Below are positions 24,973 through 33,215 of a stretch of DNA of 64,000 nucleotides, in pieces. The DNA comes from CALMEC01 sp964628685. GTDB taxonomy: Bacteria; Actinomycetota; Thermoleophilia; Miltoncostaeales; Miltoncostaeaceae. The notes under the pieces were generated by a model. That model saw only the letters and a list, made by a program, of their open reading frames with translations, searched no databases and had not been told where the DNA came from. Each line of letters begins with the position of its first letter. The stretch's first letter is position 1. The stretch is taken from contig CAZVNM010000003.1 of the NCBI GenBank assembly GCA_964628685.1, positions 310,001 to 374,000 of the forward strand, given 5' to 3'. A program made the translations under genes and the position numbers.

Positions 24973-26120
24973 CCATGCGGGTCCTGGTCGCGCCTGCGCC
25001 GTTCAAGGGTTCGCTCGGGGCACCGGATGCGGCGCGCGCGATGAGCGCCGGGGTGCGGCTGGCCGACCCCGGCTCGGCGCCCGTGATCATTCCGATCGCC
25101 GACGGTGGTGAGGGGACGCGGGACGCCGTCGTCGGGGCGCTCGACGGTCGCACCCGGACCTTCACCGTGGACGATCCGCTCGGGCGACCGGTGTCGGCGG
25201 CGATCGGGTTGGTGCCCGGAGCCACGCCGCTGGCGATCGTCGAGCTGGCCGCGGCCTCGGGGTACGAACGGCTGGCAGACGCGGAGCGCGATGCCGAGGC
25301 CACGTCCACGCACGGCACCGGTGAGCTCCTGCGGGCGGCGCTCGATTTCAATCCGGCGCGGATCGTGCTCGCCCTGGGCGGGAGCGCCACCAGCGACGGT
25401 GGCTTGGGGCTCCTGCGCGCGCTGGGCGCGCGCGTGCGGGACGCGGCCGGTCACGACCTGGTCGGCCGGGGCGCGGACCTGGGCGACGTGGCCTCCATCG
25501 ATGTCGCCGGGCTCGACCCGCGGCTGCGCGACGTGGAGCTCGTGATCGCCTGCGACGTGCAGAACCCGTTCTGCGGTCCGCGCGGCGCGGCGGCGGTCTT
25601 CGCTCCGCAGAAGGGTGCGGATTCCGCGGCGGTCGCCCGTCTGGACGTGGGCCTCGCGAACCTGGCCCGCATCATGCGCGACATGGGTGCCCCGGACGTC
25701 ACCGACCTGCCGGGAGCGGGTGCCGCGGGCGGCGTCGCCGGCACCCTGGTGGCGCTCCTCGGCGCGACGATCACCTCGGGTGCCGATCTGGTGCTCGACC
25801 TCGTGGGTGCCGACGCCGCGTCGGCCGAGGCTGATCTGGTGCTCACCGGCGAGGGCGCCCTGGACGAGCAGTCCCTGGAGGGCAAGGCCCCCGTCGTGCT
25901 CGCAGGACGCGCCGCCGCGCGCGACGTGCCGTGCGTCGCGCTGTGCGGACGGGTGGGACTCGGCCCGCGCCGGGTGGCCGAGGCGGGGTTCACGGCGGCG
26001 TTCGCGATCGGGAGCGGCCTGCCGGACCGCGATCCGCTGGCTGAGACCGAACGGGACCTGGCGCGCACGGCCGCGATGGTCACGCGATTGGCCGCAGCGC
26101 GCACCGGGCACCGCCCCTGA
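24969..26120 (+). CDS. Glycerate 2-kinase (GarK/GlxK type)
   Basis: 383 residues from GTG 24969 (GTGA overlap); ATG 24975 is an alternative. Phosphorylates glycerate with ATP. Family motifs: APAPFKGSLGAPDAARAM at the N terminus, PIADGGEGTRDAV, ALGGSATSDGGLGLLRALGAR, CDVQNPFCGPRGAAAVFAPQKGA, LTGEGALDEQSLEGKAPVVLA. The pathway partner is not evident nearby; the upstream SDR could be a reductase for the same branch, but this is only inference. Confidence 0.93.
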   Translation: MTMRVLVAPAPFKGSLGAPDAARAMSAGVRLADPGSAPVIIPIADGGEGTRDAVVGALDGRTRTFTVDDPLGRPVSAAIGLVPGATPLAIVELAAASGYERLADAERDAEATSTHGTGELLRAALDFNPARIVLALGGSATSDGGLGLLRALGARVRDAAGHDLVGRGADLGDVASIDVAGLDPRLRDVELVIACDVQNPFCGPRGAAAVFAPQKGADSAAVARLDVGLANLARIMRDMGAPDVTDLPGAGAAGGVAGTLVALLGATITSGADLVLDLVGADAASAEADLVLTGEGALDEQSLEGKAPVVLAGRAAARDVPCVALCGRVGLGPRRVAEAGFTAAFAIGSGLPDRDPLAETERDLARTAAMVTRLAAARTGHRP

Positions 26121-26214
26121 GCGACGTCACGGGGTGGACCGCGCGGCGACGCCGGACGCGGTGCGGCCGGCCGGTCGTTGCGGGGATCATGTGACGGGAT
26201 CGGTGCGTGTGTGT

Positions 26215-26280
26215 GTCGGGTTCGTCAACAGTGAACGGCGGGAGACGTTCGATTGGATGGTGTGCGCCGTCCGATCGAGC
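26215..26280 (-). repeat. 22-bp iteron-like array, three units, minus orientation
   Basis: On the minus strand units start at 26280 (GCTCGATCGGACGG), 26258 (ATCCAATCGAACG) and 26236 (GTTCACTGTTGACG), 22 bp apart. The A and C boxes closely match those of the arrays at 61.9 and 62.1 kb. It occupies the gap between the convergent glycerate kinase and HAD genes. Confidence 0.8.
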
Positions 26281-26329
26281 GGATGCGACCCGGCGGTCGG
26301 CACCCTCGGAGGACCGCCCCGGGCCGCGC

Positions 26330-27106
26330 TCAGGTGCGGATGCGGTCCAGGGCGGGGTCGTCGGCCAGCCAGCGTTCCACGGCCTCCAGGACACCCTCGC
26401 CGTAGGCCCCGGACGTGACCCACTGGGCGTCGGCTGCAAGCGTCGGATCGTCGTCGACGCCGTTTCGGACGATCGCGACCAGGCCGACGGCATCCAGGAG
26501 CTCCAGGTCGGCGCGGCTGTCACCCACCGCCAGGCAGTCGGCGGGATCGGCGCCGCGCCGCGCGATGTCGCGCGCCACCGCGGGGCCCTTGCCGGCGTTG
26601 GCCGGCAGCAGATGGAAGGTGCGGCGCCCGTCGGCCGTGGCGATGCCGTTGTCGACGAGGCGCAGCGTCCCGCGTGAGAGCGTGGTGACCAGATCGGCGG
26701 CGTCATCGCCGACGGTCCCGATGAGGAGGTGACTGCCGAACCTGCCCGACGCCCACGGCTCGTACGGCTCCAGACCGCCGTCGGCCCACCGGACGAGCAT
26801 GTCGACCACGCCGGTGGCGGCGATCGCCTCGTGCACGGTCTGGCCGGGCTCGCAGGGGTAGCCGGCGTCACAGGCACCCAGCTCGCCGAGCGCCCCGTCC
26901 GCACCCAGCATGCGTCCGATGGCGGCCAACTCGGGAAGGCGTCGTCCGCTCACCAGCACCGAGACCGCCCCGGCCCGGCGAAGTGTCGCAAGGGCGCGGA
27001 TGGAGGCGTCGGTGTACTCACCGTCACCGTCGCTGAGGATGCAGCCGCCCTGTCCGAGGAGGGTCTCGTCCAGGTCCAGGTAGCAGATGCGGATGCGCTC
27101 GCCCAT
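26330..27106 (-). CDS. HAD-IIB-type phosphatase (Cof/sucrose-phosphatase-like)
   Basis: 258 residues from ATG 27106. Motif I CYLDLDETLL (Asp nucleophile and second Asp), motif II VLVSGRRLPEL, C-terminal motif CLAVGDSRADLELLDAVG (acidic pair). The cap region and length fit HAD subfamily IIB, such as mannosyl-3-phosphoglycerate or sucrose-6-phosphate phosphatases. Substrate unknown. Transcribed divergently from rmlA about 75 bp away. Confidence 0.82.
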   Translation of the reverse strand: MGERIRICYLDLDETLLGQGGCILSDGDGEYTDASIRALATLRRAGAVSVLVSGRRLPELAAIGRMLGADGALGELGACDAGYPCEPGQTVHEAIAATGVVDMLVRWADGGLEPYEPWASGRFGSHLLIGTVGDDAADLVTTLSRGTLRLVDNGIATADGRRTFHLLPANAGKGPAVARDIARRGADPADCLAVGDSRADLELLDAVGLVAIVRNGVDDDPTLAADAQWVTSGAYGEGVLEAVERWLADDPALDRIRT

Positions 27107-27181
27107 GCGGGCGATGATAGGCGGTGCACATGCCGGGGGAGCGACCGGCCCGGGCGGTCGTGGGGTAGGGTTTTCGCCCAT

Positions 27182-28255
27182 ATGGAGAACCTGAAGGGGC
27201 TCGTGCTCTCCGGCGGAGCGGGCACGCGTCTTCGACCCATCACCCACACGAGCGCCAAGCAACTGGTGCCGGTGGCCAACAAGCCCGTGCTGTTCTACGG
27301 CCTGGAGGCCCTGCGTGACGCGGGCATCCGCCAGGTGGGCATCATCGTCGGCGACACGCGCGCCGAGATCGAGGCCGCGGTCGGCACCGGCGAGGCGCTG
27401 GGACTCGAGATCACGATCATCCCGCAGTCGGCGCCTCTCGGCCTGGCCCATGCGGTCCTCACCGCCGAGGAGTTCCTGGGTGACAGCCCGTTCGTCATGT
27501 ACCTGGGCGACAACCTGCTGCGCGACGGCATCAGCGCCCTGGTCGACGAGTTCCGCGCCAACGAGCCGGACGCGATGATCCTCGTGACCCCCGTCGACCA
27601 GCCCGAGCACTACGGCGTGGCGGAACTCGACGGCGAGCGCGTGGTGCGGCTGGTCGAGAAGCCAAAGGAACCGAAGAGCAACCTCGCGCTCGTCGGCGTC
27701 TACATGTTCACGCCGGCCATCTTCGACTCGGCCAAGGCCATCGAGCCGTCCTGGCGCAACGAGCTCGAGATCACCGACGCCATCCAGCACATGGTGGACC
27801 GCGGCATGCGCGTCACCCCGCACGAGGTGACCGGCTGGTGGAAGGACACCGGTCAGGTGGGCGACATGCTGGAGGCCAACCGTCTGATCCTCGACGTCCA
27901 GGAGAGCCGCATCGCCGGCGAGATCGACGCCGACTCGATCGTCGAGGGGCGCGTGGTGATCGAGGAGGGTGCGAAGATCGTCAACTCGACGGTGCGCGGG
28001 CCGGCGGTCATCGGCCGGGGCACCGTCATCGAGGATGCCTACATCGGTCCCTACAGCGCCGTGTCGCACGACTGCACGGTGCGCGGCGCCGAGGTGGAGC
28101 ACTCGATCATCCTGGAGGGGAGCACCATCGCCGACCTGGACGCGCGCATCGAGAGCAGCCTCATCGGCCGCGGCGTCACCATCGGCCGCACCCAGGAGAA
28201 GCCCCGCGCCTTCCGCTTCGTCGTGGGCGACTCGTCGACCATCGGGCTCACCTGA
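27182..28255 (+). CDS. rmlA: Glucose-1-phosphate thymidylyltransferase, long form
   Basis: 357 residues. Makes dTDP-glucose from glucose-1-phosphate and dTTP, first step of dTDP-L-rhamnose synthesis. Nucleotidyltransferase motif LSGGAGTRLRPITHTSAKQLVPVANKP shortened to GGAGTRLRP and KQLVPVANKP, plus YLGDN and EKPKEP. After about residue 240 a left-handed beta-helix follows (hexapeptide-like I.EG.VVIEEGAKI..S.V), marking the long-form subgroup. TAGGGT lies 10 nt before the ATG, so the leader is very short. First gene of rmlACDB. Confidence 0.93.
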   Translation: MENLKGLVLSGGAGTRLRPITHTSAKQLVPVANKPVLFYGLEALRDAGIRQVGIIVGDTRAEIEAAVGTGEALGLEITIIPQSAPLGLAHAVLTAEEFLGDSPFVMYLGDNLLRDGISALVDEFRANEPDAMILVTPVDQPEHYGVAELDGERVVRLVEKPKEPKSNLALVGVYMFTPAIFDSAKAIEPSWRNELEITDAIQHMVDRGMRVTPHEVTGWWKDTGQVGDMLEANRLILDVQESRIAGEIDADSIVEGRVVIEEGAKIVNSTVRGPAVIGRGTVIEDAYIGPYSAVSHDCTVRGAEVEHSIILEGSTIADLDARIESSLIGRGVTIGRTQEKPRAFRFVVGDSSTIGLT

Positions 28256-28256
28256 C

Positions 28257-28814
28257 GTGAGGGCGGTCCCCACCAAGCTGCCCGGTCTCGTTGTGATCGA
28301 CCCGACCGTCCACGGCGACGAGCGCGGCTTCTTCCTCGAGAGCTTCCGCGAGGACCTGCTGGCCGACCTCGGCGTCAGCGAACACTGGGTGCAGGACAAC
28401 CACGCCCGCTCGGGTCGCGGGGTCCTGCGCGGCATGCACTTCGCGCTTCCGCCCGGTCAGGCGAAGCTCGTGCGCTGCGTGCGCGGCACGGTGGTCGACG
28501 TGTGCGTCGACATCCGCCGCGGGTCGCCCACCTACGGCCAGTGGGAGGCCATCGAGCTGGACGACGTGACCGGTCGCATGGTCTACGTGCCGGTGGGGTT
28601 CGCGCACGGATACTGCGTCACCAGCGAGATCGCCGACGTCGCCTACAAGTGCTCGGGGTACTACGACCCGGCGCTCGAGCGCGAGATCTCGGTGAACGAC
28701 CCCGACATCGGCGTCGTCTGGCCCGACGTCGAACCGCTCCTGTCCGCACGTGACCAGGCGGCGCCCAACCTGCGCGACGTGGCCGACGACCTGCCCTTCA
28801 CCTACGCGGCATGA
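28257..28814 (+). CDS. rmlC: dTDP-4-dehydrorhamnose 3,5-epimerase
   Basis: 185 residues from GTG 28257, one base after the rmlA stop. Cupin fold with DERGFFLESFRE, QDNHARSGRGVLRGMHF (catalytic His), KLVRCVRGTVVDVCVDIR, PVGFAHGYCV and the Tyr-containing YKCSGYYDP. Converts dTDP-4-keto-6-deoxyglucose to the rhamno form. The stop overlaps rmlD (ATGA). Confidence 0.95.
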   Translation: MRAVPTKLPGLVVIDPTVHGDERGFFLESFREDLLADLGVSEHWVQDNHARSGRGVLRGMHFALPPGQAKLVRCVRGTVVDVCVDIRRGSPTYGQWEAIELDDVTGRMVYVPVGFAHGYCVTSEIADVAYKCSGYYDPALEREISVNDPDIGVVWPDVEPLLSARDQAAPNLRDVADDLPFTYAA

Positions 28815-29665
28815 TGGTCCTCGTCACCGGCGCCGCCGGCATGCTCGGCCGGGACCTCGTGCCGCTGCTCCAGGAGCGGGGTCACGACGTGACCGCCGTG
28901 GACCTGGACGTCGACATCACGGATCCGGCCGCGGTGGATGCGTGCTTCGAGCGCGTGCGACCCGAGGCGGTCTTCCACCTGGCGGCCTGGACGAACGTGG
29001 ACGCCGCCGAGGAGCACGAGGAGACGGCGCTCGCGGTCAACGGCGACGGGAGCGGCAACGTCGCGGCCGCGGCGGCCCGCCACGGGGGCGTGCCGGTGGT
29101 CTGCGTGTCGACCGACTACGTCTTCGAGGGGTCGAGCCCCGAGGGATACGCGGAGGACGACGCCACCGGACCCATCGGCGCTTACGGCCGCACCAAACTT
29201 GCCGGTGAGCAAGCCGCCCTGCGCGCACATCCCGACGGTGTGCGCATCGCGCGCACGGCGTGGCTCTACGGCGCGCACGGCAACAACTTCGTCGACACGA
29301 TGCGGCGTCTCGGGGCGGAGCGGGACGAGCTGACGGTGGTCGCCGATCAGCTGGGTTCGCCCACCTGGACCAGGGATCTGGCGCCGGCCCTCGTCGCGCT
29401 GCTCGATCAGCCGGCCGGGGTCTACCACACGGCCGGCGGCGGACGGGTGACGTGGGCGGACTTCGCCCGTGAGATCCTCACGCGCAGCGGCATCGACTGC
29501 GCGGTGCGCGACGTGACGACGGCAGAGTTCGGCCGACCGGCGCCGCGCCCTGCGGTGTCGATCCTGAAGGTGACGAGGCCGGGCGCCCCCCGGCTGCGGG
29601 ACTGGCGCGAGGCGCTGGTGGACTATCTGGCGGAGAATCCCTCCGTCGGCACGAGAGAAGGGTGA
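28811..29665 (+). CDS. rmlD: dTDP-4-dehydrorhamnose reductase
   Basis: 284 residues, extended SDR fold. VTGAAGMLGRDL nucleotide motif, HLAAWTNVDAAE, STDYVFEG, YGRTKLAGEQ (catalytic YxxxK), RTAWLYG and DQLGSPTWTRDLA. Final step to dTDP-L-rhamnose. ATG overlaps the rmlC stop. Confidence 0.95.
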   Translation: MMVLVTGAAGMLGRDLVPLLQERGHDVTAVDLDVDITDPAAVDACFERVRPEAVFHLAAWTNVDAAEEHEETALAVNGDGSGNVAAAAARHGGVPVVCVSTDYVFEGSSPEGYAEDDATGPIGAYGRTKLAGEQAALRAHPDGVRIARTAWLYGAHGNNFVDTMRRLGAERDELTVVADQLGSPTWTRDLAPALVALLDQPAGVYHTAGGGRVTWADFAREILTRSGIDCAVRDVTTAEFGRPAPRPAVSILKVTRPGAPRLRDWREALVDYLAENPSVGTREG

Positions 29666-29669
29666 CGAG

Positions 29670-30662
29670 TTGAAGCTGTTGGTGACCGGCGGGTGCGGGT
29701 TCATCGGTTCGGCGTTCGTGCGGCTGGCGCTCGCGAACGGATGCGAGGTCGTGAACTTCGACAAGCTCACGTACGCGGGCAACCCCGCCAACGTCGAGGA
29801 GGTGGCGGACGATCCGCGCTACACCTTCGTGCAGGGCGACATCGCCGACGCCGACGTCGTGAACGAGGCCGTCCCGGGATGTGACGCCATCGTCAACTTC
29901 GCGGCCGAGACGCACGTGGACCGCAGCATCCTCGACCCGTCCGACTTCATCCGCACCGACGTGCAGGGCACCGCGACGCTCCTGGCCGCGGCCCGCGAGC
30001 ACGGCGTCGACCGCTTCCTGCAGGTGTCGACCGACGAGGTGTACGGGTCGATCCAGGACGGTTCGTTCGTCGAGACCGACCGCCTGGGCCCCACGAGCCC
30101 CTACTCGGCCAGCAAGGCCGGCGGCGACCTGCAGGTGCTCGCGTGGCACCACACGTTCGGGATGGACGTGGTCATCACCCGCGGCAGCAACACCTTCGGG
30201 CCCCGTCAGTACCCGGAGAAGCTCATCCCGCTCTTCGTCACCAACGCGATGGACGGCCAGTCGCTGCCGGTCTACGGCGATGGCATGCAGGTGCGCGACT
30301 GGATCTACATGGACGACCACTGCACCGGCATCTGGGCGGTGCTCACGAAGGGCGCCTCGGGCGAGGTGTACAACGTGGGCGGCGGCCAGGAGAAGCCCAA
30401 CATCGAGATCACCAAGCGGGTCATCGAGCTGACCGGTGTGGACGAGTCGATCATCACCTACGTCAAGGACCGTCCGGGCCACGACCGGCGCTACTCCATC
30501 GACACCGCGAAGCTCCGCGGGCTCGGGTGGGCGCCGTCGCGCACCTTCGACGAGGCCATGGAGGAGACGGTCGCCTGGTACCGGGACAACCGCGCGTGGT
30601 GGGAGCCGATCAAGAGCGGCGAGTACCTGGAGTACTACGCGGCGCAGTACGGCAACCGCTGA
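29670..30662 (+). CDS. rmlB: dTDP-glucose 4,6-dehydratase
   Basis: 330 residues from TTG 29670, with AAGGGTGA upstream. VTGGCGFIGSAFVR NAD site, DKLTYAGNPANVEEV, AAETHVDRSI, STDEVYGS, YSASKAGGD (YxxxK), TRGSNTFGPRQYPEKLIPLF, VRDWIYMDDHC, RPGHDRRYSID. Second step of the rhamnose route although last in the operon. Followed by 200 bp without a recognisable feature, then a convergent SDR. Confidence 0.96.
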   Translation: MKLLVTGGCGFIGSAFVRLALANGCEVVNFDKLTYAGNPANVEEVADDPRYTFVQGDIADADVVNEAVPGCDAIVNFAAETHVDRSILDPSDFIRTDVQGTATLLAAAREHGVDRFLQVSTDEVYGSIQDGSFVETDRLGPTSPYSASKAGGDLQVLAWHHTFGMDVVITRGSNTFGPRQYPEKLIPLFVTNAMDGQSLPVYGDGMQVRDWIYMDDHCTGIWAVLTKGASGEVYNVGGGQEKPNIEITKRVIELTGVDESIITYVKDRPGHDRRYSIDTAKLRGLGWAPSRTFDEAMEETVAWYRDNRAWWEPIKSGEYLEYYAAQYGNR

Positions 30663-30863
30663 CCCAGCGATCGCGGGGCCGTCGACCCGAGACGTGCGTC
30701 GGCGTCGTCCGGCGCAACGACCGCGGGTGGTGACCGGCCCCCACCGCTGATGGGGAGCCGCGCCACCATCGGTCGGGCGCTGGCGTCCCGCGGACGCAGG
30801 CCGGCTCGCCGCGCACGCCCCCTCGATGACGTGCTTGGTGACATCATCCACATCCGACGCCGG

Positions 30864-31622
30864 TCACACGCTGCGGATGGCCCCGCCATCGATCAGGTGG
30901 TCCGATCCGGTGATGTTGCCGGCGCGGTCCGAGAGCAGGAACGTGATCAGGTCGGCCACCTCCTCAGGCTCGCTCATGCGTCCGGTCACCATGCCCAACT
31001 GATCGGGCACGGCCGCGATGACCGCATCGAGCGGTGCGCCGGTGGCCGTGGCCATGCCCTCCCACATGGCGGTGCGCGTCGGACCGGGCGTCACCGTCAG
31101 GACGCGCACGCCGCGCGGGCCCACCTCGGCGGCCAGGCCGCGTCCGAACGCCGTGAGCGCGGCCTTCGCGACGTTGTAGGCGAGCGGCGGACCCTCCGGC
31201 CGCCGGGCGCCGATGGAGGAGACGTTGACGACCACGCCGCCACCGTCGAGGAGCGACGGCATGGCGGCGCGCGTCACGCGAACCGCCGCCAGCAGGTTGA
31301 GGTCGATGGTGCGCATCCACGCCTCGTCGGAGAGATCGACGAACCCGTCGAGGGTCAGGTCGCCGCCGCCGGCGTTGTTCACGACGAGGTCCACGCCGCC
31401 GAACTCCTCCACGGTCGCCCGTACGAGGCGGTCGGCGCCGTCGGAGCTCGTCAGGTCGACCGCGATCGTCGACGCCCCTGTCGCCCGCAGCTCGTCACCC
31501 GGTGTGCGGGCCGCACCCATCACCCGGACCCCCTCGGCGCGGAGGGCCCGCACCGTCGCCAGGCCGATCCCCCGGCCGGCGCCGGTGACGATCGCGGTCT
31601 TCCCCTCGAGTCCCAGTTCCAA
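30864..31622 (-). CDS. Short-chain dehydrogenase/reductase under TetR control
   Basis: 252 residues. Cofactor motif VTGAGRGIG, NNAGGGD, catalytic Ser (NVSSIGARR), YNVAK, and the C-terminal SDHLIDGG. TTG 31622 is chosen: GGGAGG stands 9 nt upstream, the length fits the family, and a CATTAG -10-like hexamer at 31652-31657 would place the mRNA start downstream of the ATG at 31649. Substrate unknown. Divergent from a TetR regulator, with two operator palindromes between. Confidence 0.85.
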   Translation of the reverse strand: MELGLEGKTAIVTGAGRGIGLATVRALRAEGVRVMGAARTPGDELRATGASTIAVDLTSSDGADRLVRATVEEFGGVDLVVNNAGGGDLTLDGFVDLSDEAWMRTIDLNLLAAVRVTRAAMPSLLDGGGVVVNVSSIGARRPEGPPLAYNVAKAALTAFGRGLAAEVGPRGVRVLTVTPGPTRTAMWEGMATATGAPLDAVIAAVPDQLGMVTGRMSEPEEVADLITFLLSDRAGNITGSDHLIDGGAIRSV

Positions 31623-31652
31623 TTCCCACGTCCTCCCGGTTGGCGTCATCAC

Positions 31653-31673
31653 TAATGCAACGATGCGTTGCGA
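31653..31673. promoter_or_regulatory. TetR-type operator 1
   Basis: TAATGCAACGATGCGTTGCGA is shown here only by its arms: TAATGCAACGAT and GCGTTGCGA form an imperfect palindrome (GCAACG/CGTTGC). It overlaps the probable -10 of the SDR gene and closely resembles operator 2. Confidence 0.7.
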
Positions 31674-31699
31674 ACAGAAACGTAGCGACCGGGCGTCGG

Positions 31700-31723
31700 T
31701 AATGCAACGATTGATTGCGTTAA
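31700..31723. promoter_or_regulatory. TetR-type operator 2
   Basis: Arms TAATGCAACGAT and ATTGCGTTAA form a 24-bp near-palindrome. It overlaps the -10 (TAAGAT, 31721-31726) of the TetR gene, implying autorepression. Centre-to-centre distance to operator 1 is about 49 bp. Confidence 0.75.
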
Positions 31724-31726
31724 GAT
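31721..31726 (+). promoter_or_regulatory. -10 hexamer TAAGAT before tetR-like gene
   Basis: Ends 6 nt before GTG 31733; leaderless arrangement; overlaps operator 2. Confidence 0.6.
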
Positions 31727-31732
31727 GGTGGT

Positions 31733-32344
31733 GTGGAGACGCCGAGGGCCGGCACGGCCCGCCCGGGTGGGCGAACGGAACGGACACGGGCCGCGGTGCA
31801 TGCGGCGGCCCTGCGACTGCTTGCGCGCGACGGACTGCGGTTCGGCATGGAGGAGCTGGCCCGCGAAGCGGGGGTCCACAAGACGACCCTCTACCGGCGC
31901 TGGCCGACGCTCGCGGAGCTTCTGGGCGATGTGGCGGCCGGTCTGGTCGGTCAGGACGTCCGCGTACCGGACTCCGGCTCGCTGGAGGACGATCTGCGGT
32001 CGATCGGACGTGACATCGCCGCCCTCATCGGCCACCCGCTCCGGGGTCCGGCGATGGTGGCGCTCTTCACCGCGCCGGCCGGCATGACCGACGTCCAGAC
32101 CCAGATCGAACGCTTCTGGACCTCGCGCATGTCGCTCATGCGACCGGTGGTCGATCGTGCCATCGCGCGTGGGGAGGTGCCCGAGCACACGGACGTGGCA
32201 CTGGTGCTGGAGGCGCTGGCGGCGCCGCTCTACCACCGGCTCTTCCTCACCCGTCGGCCGATCGACGACCAGGTGGTGGAGCGGGCGCTCCGTGTCACGT
32301 TGCCCGCAGCCCGCACCGGGCTCCTCACTCACCCGGCCGGCTGA
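31733..32344 (+). CDS. TetR/AcrR-family transcriptional regulator
   Basis: 203 residues, GTG start. N-terminal HTH: RTRAAVHAAALRLLARDGLRFGMEELAREAGVHKTTLYRRWPTLAELL reduced to its hallmarks AREAGVHKTTLYRRW. The ligand-binding C-terminal part ends in a TetR_C-like helix bundle. It probably represses itself and the divergent SDR through the two TAATGCAACGAT palindromes. Inducer unknown. Confidence 0.92.
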   Translation: METPRAGTARPGGRTERTRAAVHAAALRLLARDGLRFGMEELAREAGVHKTTLYRRWPTLAELLGDVAAGLVGQDVRVPDSGSLEDDLRSIGRDIAALIGHPLRGPAMVALFTAPAGMTDVQTQIERFWTSRMSLMRPVVDRAIARGEVPEHTDVALVLEALAAPLYHRLFLTRRPIDDQVVERALRVTLPAARTGLLTHPAG

Positions 32345-32465
32345 CCGAACCCGCACCCGCACGCGGGACGCCGGCGGAGATCGTCGTCGCGCGTCCCATG
32401 GCGCACCCGGTCACGGTGACACGTCCGAACGCGTGTGACGGGTTCCGACGGCGCCTCGCCGCCGG

Positions 32466-33128
32466 TCACCCCGCGGTTGCGGTGTGCAGCGCCTCCCGCA
32501 CCCGTTCGCCGGTCATCCACGGGCCATGGCCGGTGAGCACCCGAAGCGGCGTCGGGTCGAGCAGCTCCCGCACCGTCGCGGAGGCCCGATCACGGTGCCA
32601 CGCGATGGTCTCCGGGGTCTCGTCGTGGGACGCGGCGGGGGCCAGGCGCGCGTGGCCCCCGGCGGTGGTCACGATGTCACCCAGGACGATGGCATCGTGG
32701 GCGGTCAGCCGGTAGGCGACCTCGCGGTTGGGCGCCGGTGCTCCCAGGTCGACGACCATCACGTCGGTGGCGGGCTCCTGACCGTCCGCCACCGGGGAGG
32801 CGGTGACGTCACAGCACCCCGGGTCGGGGGTGAGGACCCGCGCGCCGTGGCGGGTGGCGAACGCCTCCGCCGAGCGGGCGTGCCATCCACAGGTGAGGAG
32901 CACCCTCACCGGGCGTCCCAGCCGCGCGACGTCACCGTCGAATGCCCGCCAGAAGCGGGCCTCCTCGGATGGTTCGTCGGGCACCAGCGGATCGATGACC
33001 ACCACCGCATCGGCGGTCTCGACGTAGGTCGACCACACGACGGGGCCCCAGTCGGCGCCGGCGACCCGAGCCGGATGGGGACAGGACCACTGCCACAGGC
33101 CCTCCGCGATGCGCACGACCTCCATCAC
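32466..33128 (-). CDS. Metallo-beta-lactamase-fold-like protein with degenerate metal motif
   Basis: 220 residues. The N-terminal beta layout (VVWSTYVETADAVVVIDPL), the following VRVLLTCGWHARSAEAFATRHGA, and DAIVLGDIV..TGHGPWM follow the MBL fold. The canonical HxHxDH is not present: the loop reads CGWHARS with a single His. So it may be a non-catalytic member or use fewer metals. GTG 33128 is chosen because TAGGGT ends 7 nt upstream; ATG 33125 is one codon on. Confidence 0.65.
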   Translation of the reverse strand: MMEVVRIAEGLWQWSCPHPARVAGADWGPVVWSTYVETADAVVVIDPLVPDEPSEEARFWRAFDGDVARLGRPVRVLLTCGWHARSAEAFATRHGARVLTPDPGCCDVTASPVADGQEPATDVMVVDLGAPAPNREVAYRLTAHDAIVLGDIVTTAGGHARLAPAASHDETPETIAWHRDRASATVRELLDPTPLRVLTGHGPWMTGERVREALHTATAG

Positions 33129-33135
33129 GGTCGTC

Positions 33136-33141
33136 ACCCTA
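33136..33141 (-). promoter_or_regulatory. -10 hexamer TAGGGT before the MBL-fold gene
   Basis: On the minus strand TAGGGT ends 7 nt before GTG 33128; no Shine-Dalgarno sequence lies in between. Confidence 0.5.
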
Positions 33142-33215
33142 GCCCGGGGCGGGCGCGTCGGGGCCCGCAGTCCCGCGACCTCATGTTCTTGCAGACGACG
33201 GCCGATTTCACCAGG

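Noticed and set aside
31620..31787. Longer N terminus for the minus-strand SDR
   Set aside because: It would overlap the operators and the TetR start; the inferred -10 lies downstream of the extra codons.
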